DNA from: Thiomicrorhabdus sp965603495
GTDB lineage: Bacteria > Pseudomonadota > Gammaproteobacteria > Thiomicrospirales > Thiomicrospiraceae
DNA: 64,000 bases
NCBI GenBank assembly: GCA_965603495.1
Contig: CBFDDF010000001.1
Location: 558,001-622,000, forward strand
Direction: 5' to 3'
The notes under the pieces are model-generated. The model did not search any database, was not told the DNA's origin, and worked only from the letters and a program-made list of their open reading frames with translations. Shown piece after piece: positions 1 through 8,516 of the stretch (the stretch's first letter is position 1; every line of letters begins with the position of its first letter). A program made the position numbers and the translations under genes.

Positions 1-139
1 ATGGGGGTTGCTCACGGATCAGGTCAACGTGACTTTACCCGGTGGAGATTTGGTGATTAGTTGGAGTGGTGAAATGGATTCGCCAGTGTGGATGAGTGGT
101 CCGGCGGTTACGGTTTTTGAAGGGAGTTTAGAGGTATGA
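1..139 (+). CDS. dapF: Diaminopimelate epimerase, C-terminal end (partial)
   Basis: Only the last 45 or so codons are present; the gene runs in from the left edge in the frame ending with TGA at 137-139. The peptide contains VTLPGGDLVISW and WMSGPAVTVFEG, which match the conserved C-terminal end of DapF (LPGG..L.I.W and the M-GPA-V-G motif). DapF interconverts LL- and meso-diaminopimelate for lysine and peptidoglycan synthesis in the cytoplasm. Its stop overlaps the next start as ATGA, so the two genes are probably translationally coupled. The dapF–DUF484–xerC order is conserved in gammaproteobacteria and supports the call. The catalytic cysteines lie outside the window. Confidence 0.9.
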   Translation, partial: WGLLTDQVNVTLPGGDLVISWSGEMDSPVWMSGPAVTVFEGSLEV

Positions 140-801
140 GTCATACAACATTACACGCCGAAGATATTGCCAATTATTTAGATAAGAACCGGACTTTTTT
201 CCATGTGTTTCCGAACTTATTGGATGAATTGAGTTTGCCGCATCCCAAAAGTGGTAAAGCCGTTTCGTTATTGGAACGCCAAGTTTATCAACTGCGTGAA
301 CAGCGTGATGGCTTGCAGGTAGAGGTCGATGGGTTGATGGATGTCGCCGGTGAAAATAGTGTGTTGTTCCAGAAGGTGCAAGACTTCACCAAAGCGTTGA
401 TGGCAGCGCAAACCGATCAGCAGGCGGTAGATTGTATCTATGAATATATGGGGGGGCTGTTTGAAGTGGATTATATTTCCTTGGTCACATGGGATGTGCC
501 CCAAGTCAGTTTGAGAGGGGTCAGTCAGTTAGGGGTTAGTCAAACTTGGTCTGAAACCTTGAAAAGTCGTATGGAGGTCAACCAACCGGCGTGTGGTTTA
601 TTGGAAAAAGAGTGGCAAAATGGTTTGTTTCATACCCAGGACCCGATGACCTCAGTCTGCGTTTTACCCTTGGGCGCTGATGGCGTTTGGGGGGTGCTGG
701 CATTAGGTAGTCAAACCGAGCGCTTTCATCCAAGTTTAGGTACCTATTTTTTAAAAATGATGGCTGAGTTGGTGACGGCTAAAATGAATCACCTTTTCTA
801 A
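136..801 (+). CDS. DUF484 family protein
   Basis: This 221-residue protein has the length and position of the DUF484 (YigA-type) family, which sits between dapF and xerC in many gammaproteobacteria. The N-terminal half has a helix rich in charged residues (about residues 45-65, LLERQVYQLREQRDGLQ), likely a short coiled coil. The C-terminal half (about 85-215) resembles a GAF-like sensory fold with alternating hydrophobic strands. The molecular role of the family is not established. The start overlaps the dapF stop by four bases, and xerC begins a few bases after its stop, so all three are probably one transcript. No signal peptide or membrane segment is seen. Confidence 0.85.
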   Translation: MSHTTLHAEDIANYLDKNRTFFHVFPNLLDELSLPHPKSGKAVSLLERQVYQLREQRDGLQVEVDGLMDVAGENSVLFQKVQDFTKALMAAQTDQQAVDCIYEYMGGLFEVDYISLVTWDVPQVSLRGVSQLGVSQTWSETLKSRMEVNQPACGLLEKEWQNGLFHTQDPMTSVCVLPLGADGVWGVLALGSQTERFHPSLGTYFLKMMAELVTAKMNHLF

Positions 802-812
802 AGTCTTTGCTG

Positions 813-1778
813 ATGGGATTAAACGACTATCTAAGGCAGTTGCAATCACAGAATAAGTCTGTGCATACCGTCTCTAATTATCAGCGCGATATTGAATCCT
901 TTTTGGGGTTTTATCTATCGGGTGAGTTGTTATCCGCCACTGATGTGAGTGATGAGTCGGCTCAAACAGCGGTTGAATATCAACTCTCACTGGTTAAAAA
1001 CTTTTCTGATTGGCAAACCATTGATTCAGAAAGTATTCGCGCCTTTTTGGCTTTTCGGGTACAAAACGGCATCAGTGCCAGAACCTTAGCAAGGCAGCTA
1101 TCAGCGATTCGCTCTTTTTATGATTACCTGTTGTTTGAGAATCAAGTCATCAAGAATCCCGCTAAGGGATTAAAAGCACCCAAACAACCCCAACCCTTAC
1201 CTAAAAGTTTAGATGTTGATTTGACGCAGCGTTTATTAGAGCAGCCTTTAGAGACATGGCAAGATGTTCGAGATCAGGCTATTTTCGAACTGCTGTACTC
1301 TGCCGGACTCAGGGTTTCAGAATGCGCTGAATTGGATCTATCACCTGGCCTGGATGAAATGCAGTCAGGTTGGGTGCGTGTTTTGGGGAAAGGCATGAAA
1401 GAGCGCCTCGCACCGGTCGGTTCAAAAGCACAGCAAGCGATTCAAGTGTGGTTACAGATCCGTCCAGAGCATGCCGAAGCGGTTGAGCAAGCTGTTTTTG
1501 TCAATCAGCGTGGGGGGCGCTTAAGTGTGCGTTCCATCCAGAATCAGCTAGACAAACGCACTTTACAAGCCGGTCTGCCGACTAAGATGTCGCCCCACAG
1601 ATTAAGACATGCCTGTGCCACGCATGTCTTGGAATCGAGCGGTGACTTACGTGCCGTGCAGGAGATTTTAGGCCACGCTAATCTCTCTACCACACAAATA
1701 TACACCAAATTAGATCTGCAGCATCTCGCACAAGTCTATGATCAAGCCCATCCTCGAGCCAAAAAGAACAAGTCTTAA
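813..1778 (+). CDS. xerC: Tyrosine recombinase XerC
   Basis: XerC acts with XerD at dif to resolve chromosome dimers. The C-terminal catalytic domain shows the full active-site set: Arg in SAGLRVSE, Lys in GKGMKER, His and Arg in SPHRLRHACATHV, His in LGHANLST and the nucleophilic Tyr in TQIYTKLD. The C-terminal end (AHPRAKKNK) matches XerC rather than XerD. The N-terminal SAM-like domain is about 25 residues longer than in E. coli XerC, with an acidic stretch around residues 40-65. I chose ATG 813; TTG 807 and CTG 810 are in frame but less likely. It follows DUF484 almost directly, as in other gammaproteobacteria. Confidence 0.95.
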   Translation: MGLNDYLRQLQSQNKSVHTVSNYQRDIESFLGFYLSGELLSATDVSDESAQTAVEYQLSLVKNFSDWQTIDSESIRAFLAFRVQNGISARTLARQLSAIRSFYDYLLFENQVIKNPAKGLKAPKQPQPLPKSLDVDLTQRLLEQPLETWQDVRDQAIFELLYSAGLRVSECAELDLSPGLDEMQSGWVRVLGKGMKERLAPVGSKAQQAIQVWLQIRPEHAEAVEQAVFVNQRGGRLSVRSIQNQLDKRTLQAGLPTKMSPHRLRHACATHVLESSGDLRAVQEILGHANLSTTQIYTKLDLQHLAQVYDQAHPRAKKNKS

Positions 1779-1901
1779 TTTAAAAGTCTTTAAGGATGAC
1801 GATGGAAGAAAAAACGAATCCTATCGAATCGCCAAGCGTTTTCATTTAAAATAGCCAGCATTAAGCCAAATCAAGTCAATCAGACAACAAAGGATTCAAG
1901 C

Positions 1902-2447
1902 ATGTCATTTCACGGAACCACAATCTTATGTGCAAAACGCAATGGCGAAATGGTCATTGGTGGCGATGGTCAGGTGACATTGGGGCATATTGTTATGAAG
2001 GGCAATGCCCGAAAAGTGCGTCGTTTATATAATAAGCAGGTCATTGCGGGTTTCGCTGGGGCGACCGCTGATGCATTTACGCTGTTTGAACGCTTCGAAG
2101 CACGTTTGCAAACCCATAATGGTCAATTGATGCGTGCGGCCGTGGAGATGGCCAAAGATTGGCGTACGGATCGCGCTTTGAGAAAACTTGAAGCGATGAT
2201 GCTGGTGGCAGACCAAGATAATATGTTATTGATTTCTGGAACGGGTGATGTAATCGAGCCGCAAGATGACTTTATTGCCATAGGTTCTGGTGGCAGTTAC
2301 GCTCACGCGGCAGCCCAAGCTTTAATGGCGAATACAGATTTGTCTGCGCGCGAGGTGGTTGAAAAAGCGCTGCATATTGCAGGCGATCTATGTATCTATA
2401 CCAATCACAACCTCACAATAGAAACGATTCCCCGCACGGAAAAGTAA
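1902..2447 (+). CDS. hslV: ATP-dependent protease HslUV, peptidase subunit HslV
   Basis: HslV forms the proteolytic double ring that works with the HslU unfoldase. The sequence is typical: a short propeptide (MSFHG) precedes the catalytic threonine of TTILCAKRNG, followed by GGDGQVTLG, MKGNARKVRRLY, AGFAGATADAFTLFERFE, AIGSGGSYAHAAA and the C-terminal GDICIYTNxN-like segment (GDLCIYTNHNLTIE). Length (181) is normal. An AAAGGA Shine-Dalgarno lies just upstream. The partner hslU usually follows at once, but here the next gene is an unrelated membrane protein, so hslU is elsewhere or absent. Confidence 0.96.
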   Translation: MSFHGTTILCAKRNGEMVIGGDGQVTLGHIVMKGNARKVRRLYNKQVIAGFAGATADAFTLFERFEARLQTHNGQLMRAAVEMAKDWRTDRALRKLEAMMLVADQDNMLLISGTGDVIEPQDDFIAIGSGGSYAHAAAQALMANTDLSAREVVEKALHIAGDLCIYTNHNLTIETIPRTEK

Positions 2448-2477
2448 GATTAAACAAAATTAATTAGGAGAATATGT

Positions 2478-3050
2478 ATGTCAGATAATCATGAAGATGT
2501 TTCTAACACGTCTGAAAATAAAGTCCGAGGATTGGGCGAGAGAGCCTTTGAATCGGCGTTATGGAATAGCCGTTTTGTCGTGTTGGTTGCGGTTGTCGCC
2601 AGTTTATTAACGGCTTTTGCCGTGTTCTACACGACGGCGATTGATGTGTTTTACACCATTTCACATCTAGCGCATTATCACTCCATGGATGATGCTGGAC
2701 GCGCATTATTAAAGTCACAAACGGTGGCGCATGTGGTCGGTGCGGTTGATGGTTTTCTACTCGGTGCGATTATGTTGATTTTCTCACTGGGTTTATACGA
2801 GTTGTTTATCTCTAAGATTGATGCGGCAGAAGGCGATAAAGATGCCAGCAAGATTTTAATGATTAACTCTTTGGATGACTTGAAAGATAAATTGGCTAAA
2901 GTCATTGTCATGATTTTAATTGTTATGTTTTTTGAACAAGCAATCTTCTTAAAGCCAACAGAACCATTAGAACTTTTGTATTATGCTTTAGCCATTATGA
3001 TGGTTTCTTTAGCGTTGTACTTATCGCATAAGTCTTCGACAAAGCATTAA
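2478..3050 (+). CDS. YqhA/UPF0114 family membrane protein
   Basis: A 190-residue protein with about four hydrophobic segments (about residues 30-52, 80-108, 138-155 and 162-182). It carries the family features ALWNSRF near the N-terminus, the D..L...I..F..G.YELFI segment (FLLGAIMLIFSLGLYELFI) and a C-terminal pair of helices. This matches the UPF0114/YqhA family of inner-membrane proteins of unknown function. It has a good ribosome binding site (TTAGGAG before ATG) and a strong terminator 75 bases downstream, so it closes the dapF-to-hslV transcript or is its own unit. The function is unknown. Confidence 0.8.
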   Translation: MSDNHEDVSNTSENKVRGLGERAFESALWNSRFVVLVAVVASLLTAFAVFYTTAIDVFYTISHLAHYHSMDDAGRALLKSQTVAHVVGAVDGFLLGAIMLIFSLGLYELFISKIDAAEGDKDASKILMINSLDDLKDKLAKVIVMILIVMFFEQAIFLKPTEPLELLYYALAIMMVSLALYLSHKSSTKH

Positions 3051-3123
3051 AAACATTGTTCTAGATTGGCTATTGTTCGGTTGATAAGGCTGAACTGGAT
3101 GGTTAATTGACTGAACAATAAAA

Positions 3124-3155
3124 AGCCCGCTATTTTATGAATAGCGGGCTTTTTT
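3124..3155 (+). terminator. Rho-independent terminator
   Basis: An 11-bp perfect stem (AGCCCGCTATT with AATAGCGGGCT) closes a five-base loop and is followed by a run of T. A-rich sequence on the other side would also let it work on the minus strand. It ends the transcript of the UPF0114 gene. Confidence 0.9.
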
Positions 3156-3324
3156 GCTTTTAACGCCGTTTTTTAAGTCTCGAGGATGGCCGTATTAGAG
3201 ATTACCAGGCATGGTAGGTTTAAAGAAATGTGGTTTTTTAAGGGGTTACAGACTGCTGATTAATCTCTTAACCCTTGGTGATTTCGTGCTTAATGCGCGG
3301 TTCTAGTTAAATCTATTAGATAGG

Positions 3325-4647
3325 CTACTTAATTAACGGTTGAATTTCTTGCATTAATAGGTCTAAGGCACCACTTTGTCTATTGAAGCTTTGATAGGCA
3401 AGCTCACCGAGTGTCTGGCGGCTGTCAGGGGAGTTTGCGAGTTTGATGAGTTCGTCGCCTAAGGCTGTTGAGTCAGTAATGACTGTTAACGCCTTGTCCT
3501 GCATAAAGGAATCATATAACGCTTGTAGGTTGGCATAGTGTGGTCCTGATAAAACCGGTTTTTTCAGCGCAGCTGGCTCTAAAATGTTGTGTCCGCCAAA
3601 AGGCACTAAACTGCCACCAATAAAGGCCACATCACACCCTGCAAACCATAACATCAATTCACCGACACTGTCTGCCAAGTAGACTTGAGTTTGACCGGTA
3701 ATTTGTTGGTTTAGGCTCCGTCTGGCACAGTTCAAACCAGAGGTTTCAATTTGTAAGGCGACTTCATCAAAGCGCTCTGGATGGCGAGGCGCCAGAATCA
3801 GTAACGCATCCGGTCTGATTGTCAGCAATTGCTGATGGGCTTGCAAAAGGAGCTGTTCTTCAGAGGTCTGATGGTTTTGTGGATGTCCATGCGTACTGGC
3901 CCCAACCCAAATAAATCGTTGGCTGAGTTGCTGTTCTGATTTCCAAAGCTGAGCTTGTTTTACCAGGCCTGGTGGAATGTCTAAATCGAACTTTAAACTG
4001 CCCAGAGTTTTGATTTTTTGAGGGTTTGCACCGAGTGATTCAAAGTGTTGTGCATCAATCGGGAATTGAGCGGCAATCAGTTGAGTCTGATTTAAGGCAT
4101 TGCTGAGCATCTTGCCACCCCATTTCTGATAAGCAAGAAACGACTTCTCTTTTAAACGTGCATTAATCAGCATAATGGGAGTTTTACGTTCTGAACAGGC
4201 CTGGTAGAGGTTTGGCCAGATTTCCGTTTCAACCATAATCACCAACTTGGGTTGGAGTTGATCCAAAAATCGATTGACGGCAAAAGCGTAATCATACGGA
4301 ATCATTTGATGTTGAATCTGAACGGGTGAAAACTGTAAGGCTTGCAAGGCACCTTGGATTGAACCACTGGTCAGCATGAGCGGTCGTTCAGGGTGGTCTT
4401 GCTTGAGTCGTGATAATAGCGGGAAGATAGAGCGGGTTTCCCCCACTGAAACGGCATGAATCCAAATGCCACCAGTTTGCACCTTTTGCCGATTAAAGCC
4501 AAAGCGCGATCGAAAGCAGTCATCAATATCAGGCAGGCCTGGATGTTTAGCCTGCTGTAAAGCATGCTTGCGACAGCGTTTCCACCCCGAATAAGCAATC
4601 AGAGGCAGCATTAAAGTGGTGAGGAAACGATAGGTAAATAGGTTCAT
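3325..4647 (-). CDS. waaA: 3-deoxy-D-manno-octulosonic acid (Kdo) transferase
   Basis: WaaA moves Kdo from CMP-Kdo onto lipid IVA at the inner face of the cytoplasmic membrane. The protein (440 residues; usual length 420-440) has an N-terminal membrane anchor with RFLTTLMLPLIAY, then IWIHAVSVGE with the essential glutamate, VETEIWPN, and the C-terminal glycosyltransferase B signature GGSLVPFGGHNILEPA. It lies downstream of kdsD on the same strand, 37 bases away, so both Kdo steps are probably co-transcribed with the PagL-like gene. One copy of the 12-bp palindrome lies inside the gene and encodes P-G-L-V in a variable region before the second domain. Confidence 0.95.
   Translation of the reverse strand: MNLFTYRFLTTLMLPLIAYSGWKRCRKHALQQAKHPGLPDIDDCFRSRFGFNRQKVQTGGIWIHAVSVGETRSIFPLLSRLKQDHPERPLMLTSGSIQGALQALQFSPVQIQHQMIPYDYAFAVNRFLDQLQPKLVIMVETEIWPNLYQACSERKTPIMLINARLKEKSFLAYQKWGGKMLSNALNQTQLIAAQFPIDAQHFESLGANPQKIKTLGSLKFDLDIPPGLVKQAQLWKSEQQLSQRFIWVGASTHGHPQNHQTSEEQLLLQAHQQLLTIRPDALLILAPRHPERFDEVALQIETSGLNCARRSLNQQITGQTQVYLADSVGELMLWFAGCDVAFIGGSLVPFGGHNILEPAALKKPVLSGPHYANLQALYDSFMQDKALTVITDSTALGDELIKLANSPDSRQTLGELAYQSFNRQSGALDLLMQEIQPLIK
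3962..3973. repeat. Palindrome ACCAGGCCTGGT, copy 1
   Basis: Exact copy within waaA; on the coding strand it reads P-G-L-V. The surrounding peptide (IPPGLVKQ) is in a variable linker. Near it lie one-mismatch copies at 3204 (between genes) and 4194 (also waaA). Confidence 0.9.
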
Positions 4648-4683
4648 TCAGTCAACTTAAGGGTTGTGTATTCTGGATTCAAT

Positions 4684-5625
4684 TTAACCATTCAAATCGT
4701 AAATTTGAATAACACCCACTGCTTGGCCATCTTCTTCGACTAATAGCGCGGTGATTTTATGAGTGTTCATCATTTCTTCCGCTTCATTTAAACGGGCTTC
4801 ACTGGAAATCATTTTCGGGTTGGCTTTCATGATGTCGCCAGCGGTTAGGTTCATGAAGTTGCCACCATCCATTTCCATATGTCGACGTAAGTCGCCGTCA
4901 GTGATAATGCCTTTGCCATTGTCGACAATACACAATCCCAAACGGCCATCGTTCATGGTATGAATGACCTCTTTCATAGGGGCGGATGCGTTGATCAAGG
5001 GTAGGTTTTTGCTTTTCATCTCATGTTTGACACGGGTCAGTAGTTTCCTACCTAAACTTCCTCCAGGATGGAAACGCGCAAATTCATGCGGTTGGAAATC
5101 ACGGGCTTCCATGAGAGCAACGGCTAAAGCATCTCCCATCACTAAGGTTGCGGTGGTGGATGAGGTCGGTGCTAGTTGATGCGGACAGGCTTCTCTGGGA
5201 ACGGCAATGTTTAAATGGAAATCGGCATTTTTGGATAAAGTTGATTCTGGCTTACCGGTCATTGAAATAACGATATTACCATTGTCTTTTAAAAACGGCA
5301 GTAAGCGAATGACTTCTTCAGTTTCACCCGAATTGGAAAGTGCTAAGAATACGTCATTTGGAGAGACCATGCCTAGGTCGCCATGAAATGCCTCACCTGG
5401 GTGCATGAAGAAGCAGGGGGTTCCCGTACTGGCGAAGGTCGCCATGATTTTTTTACCGATTAATCCTGATTTTCCCATGCCGCAGATGACGACACGACCT
5501 TGTGTATTAATAATGGCTTCAATACTGCCATTAAAATCATTATCGAGTTGGTTTTTAAGGTTTAAAACCGCTTCAGCTTCTATGTCAAAAACTTGTTTGG
5601 CGATGGCTTGGTAATCTTGTGGCAT
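4684..5625 (-). CDS. kdsD: D-arabinose 5-phosphate isomerase
   Basis: KdsD converts ribulose 5-phosphate to arabinose 5-phosphate, the first step to Kdo. An N-terminal SIS sugar-isomerase domain (about residues 35-170) shows VVICGMGKSGLIGKKI, SNSGETEEV and the TSSTTATLVMGDALA helix. Two CBS domains follow, with DGRLGLCIVD, ITDGDLRR and a final VGVIQIYDL. The MPQDYQ start at 5625 has AAAGAG upstream and gives the family length; a GTG start at 5685 would add 20 residues with no homology that I recognise. It sits between the PagL-like gene and waaA on the minus strand. Confidence 0.95.
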   Translation of the reverse strand: MPQDYQAIAKQVFDIEAEAVLNLKNQLDNDFNGSIEAIINTQGRVVICGMGKSGLIGKKIMATFASTGTPCFFMHPGEAFHGDLGMVSPNDVFLALSNSGETEEVIRLLPFLKDNGNIVISMTGKPESTLSKNADFHLNIAVPREACPHQLAPTSSTTATLVMGDALAVALMEARDFQPHEFARFHPGGSLGRKLLTRVKHEMKSKNLPLINASAPMKEVIHTMNDGRLGLCIVDNGKGIITDGDLRRHMEMDGGNFMNLTAGDIMKANPKMISSEARLNEAEEMMNTHKITALLVEEDGQAVGVIQIYDLNG

Positions 5626-5691
5626 AAAATTCTCTTTAGGATTTGTTTTGGCATATTCGGAATAAGGTTTCGTCAGTACAGTCACTTCTTT

Positions 5692-6351
5692 TTAAAAGTG
5701 ATAACCGACGTGAATATTGTGAAAATCTGTACCAGGGTTTGGCATCTCGATACCGGCATTGGAAATATGCAGGTAACGATAACTGATTTCGAAATCTTGG
5801 TTTTTAACCCCTAATCCAAAAATACTCCCAAATTGAAATTGAGTAGACTTGTAATCGTTTTCGATGGTGATATCACTTAGCAAATGTGGTCCGCCACCCA
5901 TCTCAATAAAAGGTGTGTAGGTAAAGTTCTTCGGCTGATAGTGGAAAACCGGGGTAATGCCAATAATATAACCGGATTTGTTTTCAGGATTTTCTAAGGT
6001 GGATGACCAGTAATGTAAGCTACCTTCTAAACGTCCAGAAACTTCCCAAGAATCGGTCTCAAATACGGCTTCTTGCCAATCGGCTCCCAGCCCTAAGCGA
6101 AGATGATCTGTGGTTCGGTCAGAACCCGCATCCAAGCTGAAAGTCAATTTGTCGGTATCAATACCTGATGAAAGTGAGCAAGGTGCTTTACCTTCGTAAC
6201 AGGCAAATCCCAAAGAGCCGATAGCCCCTAGAATCGCAAACGACATCAAGTCATTGTTCTCTTGTTTGGCTTGCGTTTGACTTGAAAATAGCAGGCCTAA
6301 AGTAAATATAGCCATTAATAGGGCAGAAAATAAGGTTTTGGAACTGTGCAT
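5692..6351 (-). CDS. PagL-like lipid A deacylase (outer-membrane acyloxyacyl hydrolase family)
   Basis: The 219-residue protein begins with a signal peptide (hydrophobic residues 8-22, then SSQTQA). The rest has alternating aromatic strands and ends in a phenylalanine (HVGYHF), as outer-membrane barrels do. Near the C-terminus YRYLHISNAGIEMPNPG matches the PagL active-site strand with its His and Ser two residues apart, followed by NPG. PagL removes the 3-O acyl chain of lipid A. The acidic third member of the triad is not certain; the following residues are TDFHN. The adjacent kdsD and waaA genes support a lipid A or core role. A mature-domain Cys pair (FACYEGKAPCS) is unusual. Confidence 0.75.
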   Translation of the reverse strand: MHSSKTLFSALLMAIFTLGLLFSSQTQAKQENNDLMSFAILGAIGSLGFACYEGKAPCSLSSGIDTDKLTFSLDAGSDRTTDHLRLGLGADWQEAVFETDSWEVSGRLEGSLHYWSSTLENPENKSGYIIGITPVFHYQPKNFTYTPFIEMGGGPHLLSDITIENDYKSTQFQFGSIFGLGVKNQDFEISYRYLHISNAGIEMPNPGTDFHNIHVGYHF

Positions 6352-6410
6352 GTAAGGGAATCCTGATAAACTAATGGCATCATTTTAATCGATATTAAAA
6401 CCCTTTGGTA

Positions 6411-7892
6411 ATGAATCCTATGCACGATTTTTCTCACGCTAATATTTTGGTCGTTGGCGATGTAATGTTAGACCAATATTGGACGGGCCGTGCTGGCCGT
6501 ATTTCACCTGAAGCGCCAGTGCCTGTAGTTAAGGTCGCGGCTGAAGAAGTCCGTGCTGGCGGTGCTGCTAACGTGGCGATGAATATTGCTGCATTAGGTG
6601 CAACCGCGCATCTTTTAGGCATCGTTGGTAAAGACATCTCTGGTCAGATGGACGTACATGGTCAACAGTTAAGTCAGTTGATGACTCAAGCGAGCGTGAC
6701 TTACGACTGGGCTTTATCTGACAGTGGTACGATTTGTAAATTGAGAGTCTTGAGTCATCATCAGCAATTGATTCGTATGGATTTCGAAAATCTGGTTCCT
6801 GAAGCCCCTGCTTTAGAGTTGGTTGAGAAAATTAAAGAACAGGTCGCAAAATACGATGTCTTAGTAATTTCTGATTACGCAAAAGGCGCTTTGCAGTTTG
6901 TCGAGCAGATGATCGCGGCCGCCATTGCAGTGAAAGTACCTGTTTTGGTCGATCCTAAAGGCTTGGATTTTAGCCGTTATCAAGGCGCGACGTTGATTAA
7001 ACCGAATCAGAGTGAGTTTGAATCGATTGTTGGAGAAGCATCAGAGACTGCCGTTCTAGTGCTGAAAGCTGAGGAATTAATCAAAGATCTGCAATTAGAC
7101 GCTTTATTGGTGACGCGTAGCGAACATGGTATGGCCTTGGTCACTTCTAGTGAGGCGCCTTACCTGTTGCAGTCTCAAGCCCAGGAAGTGTTTGATGTTA
7201 CGGGGGCTGGAGATACGGTAATGGCTGCTTTGGCGACTGGCTTTGCAAGCGGAATGAGTTTGCAAAATGCAGTGCATTTGGCCAATCAGGCCGCCAGTGT
7301 TGTGGTGCGTAAAGTGGGTACGTCAACAGTCTCTAAAGCAGAACTAGATGAGGCGATTAAAGCTTCCATGCGCCATAAAGGTTATGTGGCCATGAATGAA
7401 GATGAATTGCTTGAATTGGTTCAGCTGGCGCAACAAAATGGTGAACGAGTGGTGATTACCAACGGCTGTTTTGATCTGTTGCACAGCGGGCATGTCCGTT
7501 ACTTGAATGAAGCTGCTAAATTAGGTGAGCGCTTGATTGTTGCGGTTAACTCGGATGAGTCCGTGCAAATTCTGAAAGGGCCAACCCGTCCAATCGTCGA
7601 CTTGGCAGGTCGCATGGAATTGTTGTCTGCATTAAGTTGCGTTGATTGGGTGGTGCCATTTAATGAAGAGACGCCTGAGCGTTTAATCTGTAAAATCAAA
7701 CCCGACGTTTTAGTGAAGGGTGGAGATTATCAGCCTTCCGACATTGCAGGTTCAAAATGCGTTTGGGACAATGGTGGGCAAGTTGAAGTGCTCTCTTTTT
7801 GGGATGGCTACTCGACAACTGGTCTGGTGAATAAAATCCAGGAATCAGAAGCGCTTGAATCTAAGCAAACTCAAAAAGAATGTACCGAATGA
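6411..7892 (+). CDS. hldE: Bifunctional heptose 7-phosphate kinase / heptose 1-phosphate adenylyltransferase
   Basis: HldE makes ADP-D-glycero-manno-heptose for the lipopolysaccharide inner core. The N-terminal ribokinase-fold domain (about 1-320) has VVGDVMLDQYW, ISPEAPVPVVKV, GGAANVAMNIAALG and the catalytic GAGDTVMAAL. The C-terminal nucleotidyltransferase domain (about 340-475) has TNGCFDLLHSGHVRYL (the HxGH motif) and LVKGGDY. The length is normal for the fused form. I chose ATG 6411; TTG 6405 is also in frame. It is divergent from the pagL-like gene across only 59 bases and overlaps gmhA. Confidence 0.96.
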   Translation: MNPMHDFSHANILVVGDVMLDQYWTGRAGRISPEAPVPVVKVAAEEVRAGGAANVAMNIAALGATAHLLGIVGKDISGQMDVHGQQLSQLMTQASVTYDWALSDSGTICKLRVLSHHQQLIRMDFENLVPEAPALELVEKIKEQVAKYDVLVISDYAKGALQFVEQMIAAAIAVKVPVLVDPKGLDFSRYQGATLIKPNQSEFESIVGEASETAVLVLKAEELIKDLQLDALLVTRSEHGMALVTSSEAPYLLQSQAQEVFDVTGAGDTVMAALATGFASGMSLQNAVHLANQAASVVVRKVGTSTVSKAELDEAIKASMRHKGYVAMNEDELLELVQLAQQNGERVVITNGCFDLLHSGHVRYLNEAAKLGERLIVAVNSDESVQILKGPTRPIVDLAGRMELLSALSCVDWVVPFNEETPERLICKIKPDVLVKGGDYQPSDIAGSKCVWDNGGQVEVLSFWDGYSTTGLVNKIQESEALESKQTQKECTE

Positions 7893-8461
7893 AAATAGAA
7901 TTTACACATGCGATTGCTGAACACCAAAAAGCCATTGAGTCCGTTTTAAGTCAATCTGACAAAGTCATTAGGGTGGTCGAGCAGATTCTCGTATCGGTTG
8001 CCCGTGGCGGTAAAGTTATTTGGTTGGGCAATGGTGGCAGTGCTGCTGATGCGCAACATATGGCGGCTGAATTGATGGTGCGCTATGTAAAAAACAGAAA
8101 GCCCATTGCTTCGCTGGCTTTAACCACTGACTCTTCTATCTTAACGGCGCACAGTAATGATTATCATTTTGACACGGTATTTTCGCGTCAACTTGAGGGG
8201 TTGGCGAAGCCTGAAGATGTGGTGATTGCTATGTCGACATCGGGGAGCAGTCCTAATATTGTTAAAGCAATTGAAGTCGCTAAGCAGATGGGCTGTTTTA
8301 CGGTTGCAATGACCGGACAAAAAATGAGTCAATTGAGTGATTTGGCCGATGTCTGTTTTCAGGTGGAATCCCTAGAGACAGCGCGCGCTCAAGAAGCACA
8401 CAGCTTTATCAGTCATTTGATTTGTGAGGGGTTAGATTCCGTTTATGAAACAGATGAATGA
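7889..8461 (+). CDS. gmhA: Sedoheptulose 7-phosphate isomerase
   Basis: GmhA converts sedoheptulose 7-phosphate to heptose 7-phosphate, the substrate for HldE. The SIS domain shows WLGNGGSAADAQHMAAELMVR, ALTTDSSILTAHSNDY, VFSRQLE, STSGSSPNI and a C-terminal QEAHSFISHLICEGLD helix with zinc-site residues. The ATG at 7889 overlaps the hldE stop as ATGA, so I prefer it to ATG 7880 nine bases upstream. The pair gives two of the four steps of ADP-heptose synthesis; gmhB and hldD are not in this window. A DiaA-type role is less likely because the TTD and NDY motifs are those of GmhA. Confidence 0.93.
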   Translation: MKIEFTHAIAEHQKAIESVLSQSDKVIRVVEQILVSVARGGKVIWLGNGGSAADAQHMAAELMVRYVKNRKPIASLALTTDSSILTAHSNDYHFDTVFSRQLEGLAKPEDVVIAMSTSGSSPNIVKAIEVAKQMGCFTVAMTGQKMSQLSDLADVCFQVESLETARAQEAHSFISHLICEGLDSVYETDE

Positions 8462-8516
8462 ATTTCAGGCCGGTTATCGGCGAACAGCTAATTCGCAAGT
8501 TTGCAGGGAGCAGTAA

